In this document: piece after piece, positions 53,495 through 63,018 of the stretch
How the letters are laid out: each line of letters opens with the position of its first letter
Position numbering within the stretch: the stretch's first letter is position 1
Source of the DNA: Georgenia_B sunbinii
GTDB taxonomy: Bacteria > Actinomycetota > Actinomycetes > Actinomycetales > Actinomycetaceae
DNA length: 64,000 nt
Strand: one strand, 5' to 3'
Assembly (NCBI RefSeq): GCF_036421855.1
Contig: NZ_JAZGOK010000002.1
Translations under genes and position numbers: made by a program
Notes under the pieces: generated by a model
What the model was told of the DNA's origin: nothing
What the model saw: only the letters and a program-made list of their open reading frames with translations
Databases searched by the model: none

Positions 53495-54385
53495 GGTCGG
53501 CGGGCCGCCGCCCTTGTCCCGGCGGCGCAGGTACCGCTCGAACTCCTGCGCGATCGCCTCGCCGGTGGCCTCCGGCAGGTCGGCGGTGTCCTTGGCCTCC
53601 TCGAGCTGGCGCACGTACTCGCCGATCTCCGGGTCCTGCTCGGCGAGCTCGTCGACGCCGGCCTGCCAGGCACGGGCGTCCTCGACGAGGTCGCCGAGCG
53701 GCAGCGGCTCGCCGACGAGCTCCTCGAGCGCGGTGAGCAGCGCCAGGGTGGCCTTGGGTGACGGCGGGGACGCGACGTAGTGCGGTACCGCGGCCCACAG
53801 CGACAGCGCGTGCAGACCGCGGCCCTGCGCCAGCTGGGCCAGCACGCTGACGATGCCCGCCGGGCCCTCGTACTCCGAGCCCTCGACGTCGAGCACCGCC
53901 TGCACCCGCGGGTCGTCGCTGGTGACCTGGCTGGGGATGGGGCGGGTGTGCGGGACGTCGGCGAGCAGCGCGCCGATCGACACCACGGTGCGCACGTCCC
54001 AGCCGTCGGCGACGTCGAGGATCTCCTCGCAGTAGTCGAGCCACCGGAACGACGGCTCCAGGCCCTGGACGATGAGGACCGTGCGACCGGCGACCGGGGT
54101 CGTGGCCACCGAGACCGACGTCGTCGGCCACTTGAGGATCCGGGTGCCGTCCTCGTCACGCACGCTCAGCGGGCGGTTGACCTGGAAGTCGTGGAACTTC
54201 TGCGGGTCGAGCTCGTGGAGGCTCTTGGCGTCCCACGCGTCGGCGATCATCTCCAGCGCGTGGCTCGCCGACGAGCCGGCGTCGTTCCACCCCTCGAACG
54301 CGGCGAGGAGGATGGCGGGCGTGGGGTCGTCGAAGCTGCTGCTGTCCGACGTGCCGGCCGGTTCGTCCTCGTGCGGTTCAGTCAT
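53474..54385 (-). CDS. PAC2-family protein
   Basis: 303 residues. AAFEGWNDAGSSASHALEMI, FQVNRP, LIVQGLEPSFRWLDYCEEIL and ARVQAVLDVEGSEYEGPAGI-like segments are characteristic of the PAC2 fold, related to eukaryotic proteasome assembly chaperone 2. Its role in actinobacteria is unproven; it is usually near the Pup/proteasome genes, as here. The C-terminal helix is charged (EYVRQLEEAKDTADLPEATG). Confidence 0.92.
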   Translation of the reverse strand: MTEPHEDEPAGTSDSSSFDDPTPAILLAAFEGWNDAGSSASHALEMIADAWDAKSLHELDPQKFHDFQVNRPLSVRDEDGTRILKWPTTSVSVATTPVAGRTVLIVQGLEPSFRWLDYCEEILDVADGWDVRTVVSIGALLADVPHTRPIPSQVTSDDPRVQAVLDVEGSEYEGPAGIVSVLAQLAQGRGLHALSLWAAVPHYVASPPSPKATLALLTALEELVGEPLPLGDLVEDARAWQAGVDELAEQDPEIGEYVRQLEEAKDTADLPEATGEAIAQEFERYLRRRDKGGGPPTSGAAGW

Positions 54386-54454
54386 GACCTCAGCCTATGC
54401 GCCGTGTCGAACCGCCTGGGCCGGTGCCCGCTGCCTCGGCTTAGACTCGGGACG

Positions 54455-55177
54455 ATGCCTACGATCCCCGCCGCCGCGACCATCCCGCCCGAGTCCGCCG
54501 CCACCCCGCTGCCGCAAGCCGTGCTGTGGGACATGGACGGCACCCTCGTCGACACCGAGCCCTACTGGATCGGCTCGGAGATCGCGCTCGCCGAGGAGCA
54601 CGGCGGTTCGTGGAGCCACGAGCAGGCGCTGCGGCTCGTGGGGCACTCCATCACGACGTCGGCGAGGATCCTGCGCGACGAGGCCGGCGTCCAAGGCACC
54701 GACGACGAGATCGCGACGACCCTCGTCGGACGCGTCGCCGATCGGGTGCGCACCGACGGGCCGCCGTGGCGACCGGGGGCCCGTGAGCTGCTCGACGCGC
54801 TGCGGGAGGCCGGCGTGCCCTGCGCGCTGGTGACGATGTCCTACACCGAGCTGGCCGCCGCCGTGCTCGACACGCTGCCCGCCGGGACCTTCGCCGCCGT
54901 CGTCACCGGCGACGAGGTCGTGCAGGGCAAGCCGCACCCCGAGCCGTACCTCACGGCCGCGGCACGGCTCGGCGTCGACATCACCGCCTGCGTCGCCATC
55001 GAGGACTCGCCCCCGGGTGTCGCGTCGGCCGAGGCCGCCGGCGCCGCGACGATCGCGGTGCCACTGATGATCGACATCCCGGCTGCGCCCGGGCGCAGCC
55101 TGCTGCGCACCCTCGAGGGCGTCACCCTCGACGACCTGGCCACGATCGCCGCCGGGACTCCGCTGCAGCGGGGCTAG
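54455..55177 (+). CDS. HAD-superfamily phosphatase (beta-phosphoglucomutase-like)
   Basis: 240 residues. Motif I is LWDMDGTLVDTEPYW, motif II is CALVTMSYTEL (Ser in place of Thr region), motif III the Lys of VQGKPHPEPYL, and motif IV CVAIEDSPPGV. A four-helix cap lies after motif I. Hydrolyses small phosphate esters; likely a sugar phosphatase. Followed after 5 bases by the GntR gene. Confidence 0.92.
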   Translation: MPTIPAAATIPPESAATPLPQAVLWDMDGTLVDTEPYWIGSEIALAEEHGGSWSHEQALRLVGHSITTSARILRDEAGVQGTDDEIATTLVGRVADRVRTDGPPWRPGARELLDALREAGVPCALVTMSYTELAAAVLDTLPAGTFAAVVTGDEVVQGKPHPEPYLTAAARLGVDITACVAIEDSPPGVASAEAAGAATIAVPLMIDIPAAPGRSLLRTLEGVTLDDLATIAAGTPLQRG

Positions 55178-55182
55178 GCACC

Positions 55183-55554
55183 GTGACGACTCCCTTCCCC
55201 GGCATCGACCCCGCGAGCCCGGCGCCGCCCTACGAGCAGCTGCGCGACCAGGTCGAGGCGATGGTGGCCGCGGGCGAGCTGCGGCCGGGGGACCGGCTGC
55301 CGACCGTGCGCCGGCTTGCCGGCGACCTCGGCATCGCGCCCGGGACCGTCGCGCGGGCCTACCGGGAGCTCGAGCAGCGCGGGCTGCTCGAGGGGCGCGG
55401 CCGGGCGGGCAGCTTCATCGCGGACGACGACGCCAACCGGGCCGCGCAGGCAGCCGCCCATGCCTACCTCGAGCGGGTGCGGGCGCTGGGGCTGTCCGGC
55501 GCGGAGGCGGTCTCCTACGTCCAGCGGCTCATCGGTGGTGCCGGGACCGCGTAG
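55183..55554 (+). CDS. Short GntR-family regulator (YtrA type)
   Basis: 123 residues from a GTG start. Winged helix at about residues 15-85 (PPYEQLRDQVEAMVAAGELRPG, VRRLAGDLGIAPGTVARAYREL), then a short helical tail instead of a large ligand domain. YtrA-type members often repress ABC transporter genes, but none lies alongside; this one follows the HAD gene by 5 bases. Confidence 0.9.
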   Translation: MTTPFPGIDPASPAPPYEQLRDQVEAMVAAGELRPGDRLPTVRRLAGDLGIAPGTVARAYRELEQRGLLEGRGRAGSFIADDDANRAAQAAAHAYLERVRALGLSGAEAVSYVQRLIGGAGTA

Positions 55555-55597
55555 CCACCCGCCGAATGGCACCTGGTGGCCGGTGGTCGATGGCTGG

Positions 55598-56491
55598 CTA
55601 CGCAGCTCCGGGGCCGGCGGCGAGCAGCCGGTCGAGGCCCTCCTGGGGCACCGGCGGCGGGGTGCCCTCGAAGGCCGGGCACAGCGACTGGAAGCTGCAC
55701 CAGCCGCACAGCTTGGACGTGCGCGGCTGGAACCGGCCGGTGCTCGCGGCGCGGGTGATGGCCGCCCAGATCTGCTCGAGCTGGTCCTCGGTGGCGAGCA
55801 GCTCGTTCTCGGTGGGGTCCAGCGTCAGCACCTGGCTGTCGCCGAGGTAGACCAGCTGCAGCCGCCGGGGCGGGGTGCCGGTGAGCCGCCACAGCATGAG
55901 GCCGTAGAAGCGCATCTGGAACATCGCCTCCGACGCGTACTGCGGGCGCGGGGACTTGCCGGTCTTGTAGTCGACCACCCGCACGTCGCCGCTCGGGGCG
56001 ACGTCGAGCCGGTCGACGAAGCCGCGCAGCAGGATCCCCGACGCGAGCTCCACCTCGACGAGCTTCTCCCGCTCGGCCGGCTCCAGCCGCTGCGGGTTCT
56101 CGATCTGGAAGTACCGCTCGACGAGCTCGCGGGCGCTGGTGAGCCAGTCGGCCAGCTCGCTCGGTGCCGCGAACATCTCCTCGATCTCCGGACGCTCGGC
56201 GCGCAGCTCCTCCCACGCCGGTGCGAGCAGCGCCGTCGCCGCACCCGCCTCACGCTCGGCAGCGGGCAGGTCGTAGAGCCGCTCGAGCACGGTGTGCACC
56301 AGCGTGCCGCGCGCCGCGGCGGGGCTCGGCGGCTCCGGCAGCCGGTCGACGGTGCGGAACCGGTAGAGCAGCGGGCACTGCATGAAGTCCTTCGCCCGGG
56401 ACGGCGAGAGCGCCACCCGGCGCAGCGGGGCCGGCGGCAGCGGCTCCGGCGTCTCGGTCACCACGAGCGGTTCGATGCTGCTTGCTGACAT
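55598..56491 (-). CDS. RecB-family exonuclease (PD-(D/E)XK, Cas4/AddB-like)
   Basis: 297 residues from the ATG at 56491 with GGAGG upstream. LSPSRAKDFMQCPLLYRFR, RGTLVHTVLERLY, then VRVVDYKTGK (catalytic Asp and Lys) and KLCGWCSFQSLCPAF. The four Cys (one N-terminal, three C-terminal) match the iron-sulphur cluster of AddB/Cas4-type nucleases. No CRISPR or cas genes are near, so a DNA repair role is more likely. Confidence 0.92.
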   Translation of the reverse strand: MSASSIEPLVVTETPEPLPPAPLRRVALSPSRAKDFMQCPLLYRFRTVDRLPEPPSPAAARGTLVHTVLERLYDLPAAEREAGAATALLAPAWEELRAERPEIEEMFAAPSELADWLTSARELVERYFQIENPQRLEPAEREKLVEVELASGILLRGFVDRLDVAPSGDVRVVDYKTGKSPRPQYASEAMFQMRFYGLMLWRLTGTPPRRLQLVYLGDSQVLTLDPTENELLATEDQLEQIWAAITRAASTGRFQPRTSKLCGWCSFQSLCPAFEGTPPPVPQEGLDRLLAAGPGAA

Positions 56492-56578
56492 GCCTCCACT
56501 GTAGGTCCGCCCACCGACACCCCTGACGGCACTCGCCGACCTGGGGGAAGCACCCGCCTGAGGACGTAAGGTGCAGGA

Positions 56579-57715
56579 ATGGCACGCCTGGGTGAGCGCA
56601 CCCCCTCCGGCTGGGTGATCGGTCACATCCGGCGCACACCCGTGGTGTTCGCACCGTCATGGTTCCTGCTGGCCATCGTGCTCGGCGCCATCGTCGCCCC
56701 GACCATCACCCGCGTGGTGCCCGACGTCGGCGCGCTCACCACGATCCTTGCCGCGGCGAGCGTGCCGCTCATGCTCCTGCTGAGCGTGCTCGCCCACGAG
56801 CTGTGCCACGGCATGGCGGGGCACGCCGTCGGCGCCCCGCCGCGCGAGTACGTCCTCACGCTGTGGGGCGGGCACACCCAGTTCGTCACCGACATGCGCA
56901 CCCCCGGCGCCTCCGCGCTCGTCTCGGTGGCCGGGCCGGCGGCGAACGCGGTGCTCGCGCTCGGCGCCTGGCTGGTGCTCGGGCAGACCACCGAGCCGCT
57001 CGCGTTCGTGCTGTGGCAGATCGCGGCGCTGAGCAACGGCGTCGTCGCCGTCTTCAACCTGCTGCCCGGGCTGCCGCTCGACGGCGGGCGGGTGCTCGAG
57101 GCCGCGGTCTGGAAGCTCACCGGCAACCGTGACACGGGGACGCTCGCCGCCGGGTGGGGCGGGCGCGCCGTCGTCGTGCTCCTCGCCGTCGTCATGCTGG
57201 GGCTGCCGCTGCTGCGTGGCGGCCGTCCGACGATCATCAGCGCGCTGTGGGTGGTCGTGCTCGGCAGCTACCTGTGGGCGTCCTCCGGCCAGGCGGTCCG
57301 CCTGGTCCACGCCCGGCGCCGCGCGGCCGGCATCGAGCTGCGCGCGCTCGCCGAGCCGGCGGTCGCGATGCCCGACGCCGCACCCGTCGCCACCCTCGAC
57401 GACCCGGCGCTCGCGGGACGTCGGGTGGTGCTGCTCGACGACGCCGGCCGGGTCAGCGGGCTCGTCGAGCCGTCGAGCGCCGGCCAGGTCCCGCCGGACG
57501 CCCGCGGAACGACGCCGCTGTCAGCCGTCGCCGTCGCGCTGCCGGCGACGAGCGTCGTCACCGTGCTCAGCGGCGCCGCCGCCGTCTCGGCCGCCGCGCA
57601 CGCCGCCCGTTCCACACCGGTGGTGGTGCTCGCCGACGGCGCGGCGGGCGTCGTCGGCGTGCTCGCGATCGCGCGCCTCGAGCAGGCCCTCGCGGACCGC
57701 TCCCGGGGACGCTGA
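56579..57715 (+). CDS. M50 site-2 protease-family membrane peptidase
   Basis: 378 residues. Zinc motif HELCH at residues 73-77 in a membrane helix (LLSVLAHELCHGMAGH), and the second ligand motif NLLPGLPLDGGR. About six membrane helices, then a C-terminal region of about 140 residues resembling a degenerate CBS pair (GRRVVLLDDAGRVSGLV, TPVVVLADGAAGVVGVL). It cuts membrane-anchored proteins, and in this position precedes the trmI-arc locus in related genomes. The next gene starts one base after the stop. Confidence 0.92.
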   Translation: MARLGERTPSGWVIGHIRRTPVVFAPSWFLLAIVLGAIVAPTITRVVPDVGALTTILAAASVPLMLLLSVLAHELCHGMAGHAVGAPPREYVLTLWGGHTQFVTDMRTPGASALVSVAGPAANAVLALGAWLVLGQTTEPLAFVLWQIAALSNGVVAVFNLLPGLPLDGGRVLEAAVWKLTGNRDTGTLAAGWGGRAVVVLLAVVMLGLPLLRGGRPTIISALWVVVLGSYLWASSGQAVRLVHARRRAAGIELRALAEPAVAMPDAAPVATLDDPALAGRRVVLLDDAGRVSGLVEPSSAGQVPPDARGTTPLSAVAVALPATSVVTVLSGAAAVSAAAHAARSTPVVVLADGAAGVVGVLAIARLEQALADRSRGR

Positions 57716-57716
57716 C

Positions 57717-58163
57717 GTGGCCCACCCGCAGATGTTCGACGACGCCGACCCGTTCCTCGCCCGGCTGCGGCCGATCGTGCTGGGGTTCCCCGACGCCGTC
57801 GAGGTCGTCGCCCACGGCCGGCCGACCTTCCGGGTGACGAAGATGTTCGCCGTCTACGGCTCCTCGACCACCGGCGGTGCCCGGCAGCGGGTGGCGTACC
57901 CCCGCGGGCTGGTCGTGCTGCCCGACGAGGACGACCGCACCGCCCTCGAGCAGGACCCGCGGACCTTCGTGCCCGCCTACCTTGCGCCGGCCGGCTGGCT
58001 CGGCATCGACCTCGAGGCCGGCGGGGCCGGGCCCGCGGACGTCGACTGGCAGGAGGTCGCCGAGCTGCTCGACGCCTCCTACCGGCGCATCGCCGGGCCA
58101 CGGCGGGTGGCGCGGCTCGAGGCCGAGGGCGGGCCGGCCGGGCGCGGCCCCGCCACCGGCTGA
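57717..58163 (+). CDS. MmcQ/YjbR-family protein
   Basis: 148 residues from the GTG at 57717, one base after the M50 gene. FPDAVEVVAHGRPTFRVTKMFAVYG is the family's start (YjbR/CyaY-like fold). Function unknown; a DNA-binding role has been proposed for relatives. Confidence 0.85.
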   Translation: MAHPQMFDDADPFLARLRPIVLGFPDAVEVVAHGRPTFRVTKMFAVYGSSTTGGARQRVAYPRGLVVLPDEDDRTALEQDPRTFVPAYLAPAGWLGIDLEAGGAGPADVDWQEVAELLDASYRRIAGPRRVARLEAEGGPAGRGPATG

Positions 58164-58208
58164 CCGACGGGTCTTCCCACCGGCCGCGACCGGTGCCACG
58201 CTTGAAGC

Positions 58209-58490
58209 ATGTGCCGCAACATCCGACCGCTCAACAACTTCGCGCCGCCGGCCACCCACGACGAGGTCCACGCCGCCGCCCTGCAATACGTGCGGAAGGT
58301 CGCCGGGACGACCAAGCCGTCGAAGGCGAACGCCGAGGCCTTCGACCGGGCGGTCGAGCAGGTGGCCGCCGCCACCGTCGAGCTGCTCGGCGCGCTCGTG
58401 ACGACGGCGCCGCCCAAGGACCGCGAGGTCGAGGCCGAGAAGGCCAAGGAACGCAGCCGACGCCGCTTCGAGACCGAGCCCGCCGCCTGA
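58209..58490 (+). CDS. DUF2277 family protein
   Basis: 93 residues. MCRNIRPLNNFAPPATHDEV and QYVRKVAGTTKPSKAN are the DUF2277 signature; the tail is basic and helical. Conserved widely in bacteria, with no known role. Confidence 0.9.
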   Translation: MCRNIRPLNNFAPPATHDEVHAAALQYVRKVAGTTKPSKANAEAFDRAVEQVAAATVELLGALVTTAPPKDREVEAEKAKERSRRRFETEPAA

Positions 58491-58566
58491 CGCCCACCGG
58501 CACCGACCCGCTGCGGTTCGGACCTCGCCGACGGGGCACCGTCCCGACAACCTAGACTCTCCGCTC

Positions 58567-59661
58567 GTGACCTCCGAACCCGAACAGCCCGCGACCGCCA
58601 CCGACCTCCCGCTCGGCCCGGCCCGCCGCCGCGGCCCGCTGACCGTCGGTGAGCGTGTCCAGCTGACCGACCCCAAGGGCCGGATGCACACCATCACGCT
58701 GGACCCCGAGGCCACCTTCGGCACCCACCGCGGCTACCTGCGCCACGCCGACCTCATCGGCGGCCACGAGGGAGTGGTGGCGACCACCACCGGTGGCACC
58801 GACTTCCTCGTGCTGCGACCCCTGCTGGCCGACCACGTGCTGTCGATGCCGCGCGGCGCCGCCGTGGTCTACCCGAAGGACGCGGCGCAGATCGTCGCGA
58901 TGGCCGACATCTTCCCCGGCGCCCGCGTCGTCGAGGCCGGCGTCGGCTCCGGGGCGCTGAGCATGTCGCTGCTCCAGGCGATCGGGCCGGAGGGCAGCCT
59001 GCTGTCGGTGGAGCGTCGCGCCGACTTCGCCGAGATCGCCGAGGCCAACGCCCGCGCCTGGTTCGGCGACGACCACCCGGCATGGCGCGTCGTCGTCGGG
59101 GACCTCGCCGACGTCATGGCCGAGCAGGTCGCCCCCGGCAGCGTCGACCGCGTCGTCCTCGACATGCTCGCCCCCTGGGAGAACCTCGAGGCCGCCGCCG
59201 AGGCGCTCGCCCCCGGCGGTGTGCTCATCGCCTACGTGGCCACGACCACCCAGATGTCCCGGTTCGTCGAGGACGCCAAGGAGTCCGAGCTGTTCACCGA
59301 GCCCCGTGCGTGGGAGACCATGCTGCGCGGCTGGCACCTCGAGGGGCTCGCGGTGCGCCCCGACCACCGGATGGTGGGCCACACCGGATTCCTCGTCACC
59401 ACCCGCCGGATGGCGCCGGGCATCACGCCGCCGCTGCGCCGGCGCCGCCCGGCCAAGGGTGCCTACCCGGTCGAGGAGGACTGGGCCGAGGACCTCGGCG
59501 AGCTGCCGGTCTCGGCCAAGAAGCTGCGCCGGGTCCGCCGGGACCTCGTCCGCGCCGAGGACCTGCGCAGCGGCGGGGCGCCAGCCGCCGACGATGCGCC
59601 CGCCGCCGAGGACGAGGCCCAGGCACCCGCCGTCGTCGACGATGCGCCCGCCACCGACTGA
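58567..59661 (+). CDS. trmI: tRNA (adenine-58-N1)-methyltransferase TrmI
   Basis: 364 residues from a GTG start. N-terminal beta domain to about residue 85, then the Rossmann methyltransferase: VVEAGVGSGALSMSLLQAIG for SAM binding, the acidic strand end in LSVERRADFAEIAE and DRVVLDMLAPWE (NPPY-like site). The C-terminal 50 residues are an Ala/Asp-rich tail. It makes m1A58 in tRNA. It leads the Pup-proteasome locus in most actinobacteria, and the arc gene follows after 67 bases. Confidence 0.95.
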   Translation: MTSEPEQPATATDLPLGPARRRGPLTVGERVQLTDPKGRMHTITLDPEATFGTHRGYLRHADLIGGHEGVVATTTGGTDFLVLRPLLADHVLSMPRGAAVVYPKDAAQIVAMADIFPGARVVEAGVGSGALSMSLLQAIGPEGSLLSVERRADFAEIAEANARAWFGDDHPAWRVVVGDLADVMAEQVAPGSVDRVVLDMLAPWENLEAAAEALAPGGVLIAYVATTTQMSRFVEDAKESELFTEPRAWETMLRGWHLEGLAVRPDHRMVGHTGFLVTTRRMAPGITPPLRRRRPAKGAYPVEEDWAEDLGELPVSAKKLRRVRRDLVRAEDLRSGGAPAADDAPAAEDEAQAPAVVDDAPATD

Positions 59662-59728
59662 GCCCAGCGCGCAGCGGCGGTCGGGCGTGACCTACCGTGG
59701 GACCGTGCCGAGCATGGAAGGGGCCGAG

Positions 59729-61408
59729 ATGGCCGAGGCGGGGATGGACGCGTTCAGGCAGGAGCGGGTGCGCGAGCTCGAGCAGCAGGGCATCAGCCTG
59801 GCGACGAAGAACGAGCGGCTCGTGACGGCGCTGACCGCCGCGCGTGAGCAGCTCAATGCGCTCCAGGAGCAGCTCGCCGAGTACAGCCGCCCACCGGGCA
59901 GCTATGCCACCGTGCTCGGCGTCGACATCGCCGCCCGCGAGGCCGACATCGTCACCGCCGGCCGCAAGATGCGGGTGGCGGTCGCGCCCTCCGTGCCGCT
60001 CGGCGCGCTGCGGCCGGGTCAGCAGGTGCGGCTCAACGAGGCCTACGTCATCGTCCGCGCAAGCGCCTTCGAGGACGTCGGCGAGCTGGTCGCCGTCAAG
60101 GAGGCGATCGGTACCGACCGGGTGCTCGTCGTCGCCCGCGGCGACGACGAGCGCGTGCTTCGCCTCGCCGGCCCGCTGCTGACCGAACGGGTCCGGGTGG
60201 GCGACACCGTGCTCGCCGACCTGCGCTCCGGGTTCGCCCTCGAGCACATCGAGCGCGCCGAGGTCGAGGACCTCCTCCTCGAGGAGGTGCCCGACGTCGC
60301 CTACTCCGACATCGGTGGGCTCGGCGAGCAGATCGAGCAGATCCGCGACGCCGTCGAGCTGCCGTTCCGCCACCCCGAGCTGTACCGGGAGCACGGCCTC
60401 AAGCCGCCCAAGGGGGTGCTGCTCTACGGCCCGCCCGGCTGCGGCAAGACGCTCATCGCCAAGGCGGTCGCCACGTCGCTCGCCGGCGTGGCGGCCGAGG
60501 GCCGCGCCGACGACGGCACACCGGAGACGGTCGCCGCCGACGAGCACCGCGCCCGCAGCTACTTCCTCAACATCAAGGGCCCCGAGCTGCTCAACAAGTA
60601 CGTGGGCGAGACCGAGCGGCAGATCCGGGTGATCTTCGCCCGTGCCCGCGAGAAGGCCTCGCTCGGCATCCCCGTCGTCGTGTTCTTCGACGAGATGGAC
60701 TCGCTGTTCCGCACCCGGGGCACCGGGGTCTCCAGCGACGTCGAGACCACCGTCGTGCCGCAGCTGCTCGCCGAGATCGACGGCGTGGAGAAGCTCGAGA
60801 ACGTCATCGTCATCGGCGCCTCCAACCGGGAGGACATGATCGACCCGGCGATCCTGCGCCCGGGCCGGCTGGACGTGAAGATCAAGATCGAGCGTCCCGA
60901 CGTCGACGGCGCCGCGCAGATCTTCGGCAAGTACCTCACCGCCGACCTGCCGCTGCACCCGGCCGAGCTCGCCGTCCACGACGGCGACCGGGAGCGCACC
61001 GCCGCCGCGATGATCGACGCCGTCGTCCGGCGGCTCTACCGGGTCGACGCGACCAACCGCTTCCTCGAGGTCACCTACGCCAGCGGCGACAAGGAGGTGC
61101 TCTTCTTCAAGGACTTCGCCTCCGGCGCGATGATGGAGAACATCGTCGACCGGGCGAAGAAGTCGGCGATCAAGGCCTTCATCGCCACCGGTGAGCGCGG
61201 CCTGCGCACCGAGCATCTCATCGACGGCTGCGCCGCGGAGATGCGCGAGAACGAGGACCTGCCCTCGACCACGAACCCCGACGACTGGGCACGGGTGGCC
61301 GGCAAGAAGGGCGAGCGCATCGTGTTCATGCGCACCCTGGGCGGCAGCGGGGGCGACGAGGACGCGCACGAGCCGCCGCGGGCCATCGAGACCCGCGACT
61401 ACCTGTGA
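59729..61408 (+). CDS. arc: Proteasome-associated AAA ATPase (ARC/Mpa)
   Basis: 559 residues from the ATG at 59729, chosen for the GGAAGGGG just upstream; earlier in-frame starts at 59705 and 59714 remain possible. Coiled coil at residues 8-50 (the Pup-binding part), two OB domains to about residue 200, then the AAA module with Walker A GPPGCGKT at 234-241, Walker B FFDEMD near 323 and the arginine finger region ILRPGRLD. It ends in DYL, close to the GQYL tail that opens the 20S gate, though the Tyr-Leu end alone is kept. Unfolds pupylated proteins. Confidence 0.95.
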   Translation: MAEAGMDAFRQERVRELEQQGISLATKNERLVTALTAAREQLNALQEQLAEYSRPPGSYATVLGVDIAAREADIVTAGRKMRVAVAPSVPLGALRPGQQVRLNEAYVIVRASAFEDVGELVAVKEAIGTDRVLVVARGDDERVLRLAGPLLTERVRVGDTVLADLRSGFALEHIERAEVEDLLLEEVPDVAYSDIGGLGEQIEQIRDAVELPFRHPELYREHGLKPPKGVLLYGPPGCGKTLIAKAVATSLAGVAAEGRADDGTPETVAADEHRARSYFLNIKGPELLNKYVGETERQIRVIFARAREKASLGIPVVVFFDEMDSLFRTRGTGVSSDVETTVVPQLLAEIDGVEKLENVIVIGASNREDMIDPAILRPGRLDVKIKIERPDVDGAAQIFGKYLTADLPLHPAELAVHDGDRERTAAAMIDAVVRRLYRVDATNRFLEVTYASGDKEVLFFKDFASGAMMENIVDRAKKSAIKAFIATGERGLRTEHLIDGCAAEMRENEDLPSTTNPDDWARVAGKKGERIVFMRTLGGSGGDEDAHEPPRAIETRDYL

Positions 61409-61421
61409 CGGGAGACGTCCG

Positions 61422-63008
61422 ATGACCGTCCGGCGCATCATGGGCATCGAGACCGAGTACGGCGTGCTCGAGCCCGGCAACCCGATGGGCAACCCGATGG
61501 CGCTGTCGGCGGCCGTCGTCGCCGCCTACCGCGACGTCGTCGGGGCCGCGGCGACGGCGCGTTGGGACTACGAGGGGGAGGACCCGCTCGCCGATGCCCG
61601 AGGGTTCCGGCTGGACCGGGCCGCCGCGCACGAGAGCCAGCTGACCGACTCCCCGGCCGACCGGCTCGCCGCGCTGGGGCCGCTGCACCGCCGTCGCCCG
61701 GAGCCCGGCCCGGAACGGTCCCCGATCACGTCGGTGGTGCTGACCAACGGCGCACGGCTGTACGTCGACCACGCGCACCCGGAGTACTCCAGCCCGGAGG
61801 TCAGCGGGCCGCTGGACGTCGTGCGCTGGGACCGCGCCGGCGAGGAGATCATGCGCACCGCCGCCGCCGCGCTCGCCGCCGAGCCGGCGATGCCGGACGT
61901 CGCGCTGTACAAGAACAACGTCGACGGCAAGGGCCAGTCCTACGGCACGCACGAGAACTACCTGATGGACCGGGCGGTGCCGTTCGGCGACATCGTCCAG
62001 TACCTCACCCCGTTCCTCGTTACCCGACAGGTGTTCTGCGGCGCCGGCCGGGTCGGCATCGGGCCGCGGTCGGAGCATCCCGGCTTCCAGCTGTCCCAGC
62101 GCGCGGACTACATCGAGAACGACGTCGGCCTGGAGACCACCTTCAACCGGCCGATCATCAACACCCGCGACGAGCCGCACGCCGACGCCGAGCGGTACCG
62201 GCGGCTGCACATCATCGCCGGCGATGCCAACCTCCTCGAGGTGTCCACCTACCTCAAGGTGGCCACCACCTCCCTCGTGCTGTGGCTGCTGGAGCAGGAG
62301 GCGGTCCCGCTCGCGCTGGACGCCGTCGCGCTCGACGACGCCGTCGCCGAGAACCGGCTCGTCAGCCACGACACCACGCTCACCCACCGGCTCACCCTCG
62401 CCGACGGCCGGCAGCTGACGGCGCTGGAGATCCAGCGCTGCTACCTCGAGGTCATCCGGGACGCGCTGGAGGCCCGCGGCCAGACCGACGAGGAGACCCG
62501 CGACGTCCTCGACCGCTGGGAGTCCGTGCTCGACCGGCTCGGCCAGGACCCGGCGCTGTGCGCGGGCGAGGTCGAGTGGGTCGCCAAGCTCCGGGTGCTG
62601 GACGCGATGCGGCGCCGGGACAACATCGGCTGGGACGACCCGCGGCTCGCCGCCCTCGACCTGCAGTGGTCCGACGTGCGGCCAGAGCGCAGCATCTTCC
62701 AGCGGCTGGCGGGCGCCGGCGCGGTGGAACGCCTCGTCCCCGACGACGCCGTCGCCAATGCCGTCACCAGGCCCCCGACCGACACCCGGGCCTACTTCCG
62801 CGGTGAGGCCATCCGGCGTTACGGGGCAGGGGTGGCCGGGGCCGGCTGGGCATCGGTCGTGCTGGACGACCCCGCCGCCGAGCACCTCGTGCGGCTGCCA
62901 CTCGTGGAGCCGCGGCGCGCGACCCACGAACGGGTCGGCGCCGCCCTCGACGCGAGCCCCGACGTCGCCACCCTCCTCGAGCAGCTCCGCCGCCACCCCA
63001 CCCCCTAA
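61422..63008 (+). CDS. dop: Depupylase/deamidase of Pup (Dop)
   Basis: 528 residues from the ATG at 61422, 13 bases after arc. GIETEYGV, the Dop-type loop RWDYEGEDPLADARGF, LTNGARLYVDHAHPEYSSPE with the key Asp, and NNVDGKGQSYGTHENY are all present. The loop separates Dop from the ligase PafA. It removes or deamidates Pup. A nine-unit 18-bp repeat begins 10 bases after its stop. Confidence 0.95.
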   Translation: MTVRRIMGIETEYGVLEPGNPMGNPMALSAAVVAAYRDVVGAAATARWDYEGEDPLADARGFRLDRAAAHESQLTDSPADRLAALGPLHRRRPEPGPERSPITSVVLTNGARLYVDHAHPEYSSPEVSGPLDVVRWDRAGEEIMRTAAAALAAEPAMPDVALYKNNVDGKGQSYGTHENYLMDRAVPFGDIVQYLTPFLVTRQVFCGAGRVGIGPRSEHPGFQLSQRADYIENDVGLETTFNRPIINTRDEPHADAERYRRLHIIAGDANLLEVSTYLKVATTSLVLWLLEQEAVPLALDAVALDDAVAENRLVSHDTTLTHRLTLADGRQLTALEIQRCYLEVIRDALEARGQTDEETRDVLDRWESVLDRLGQDPALCAGEVEWVAKLRVLDAMRRRDNIGWDDPRLAALDLQWSDVRPERSIFQRLAGAGAVERLVPDDAVANAVTRPPTDTRAYFRGEAIRRYGAGVAGAGWASVVLDDPAAEHLVRLPLVEPRRATHERVGAALDASPDVATLLEQLRRHPTP

Positions 63009-63018
63009 CCCCATCGCC

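Noticed and set aside
55598..56491. Cas4 nuclease of a CRISPR system.
   Set aside because: Cas4-like cysteines are shared by AddB-type nucleases and there is no CRISPR context.
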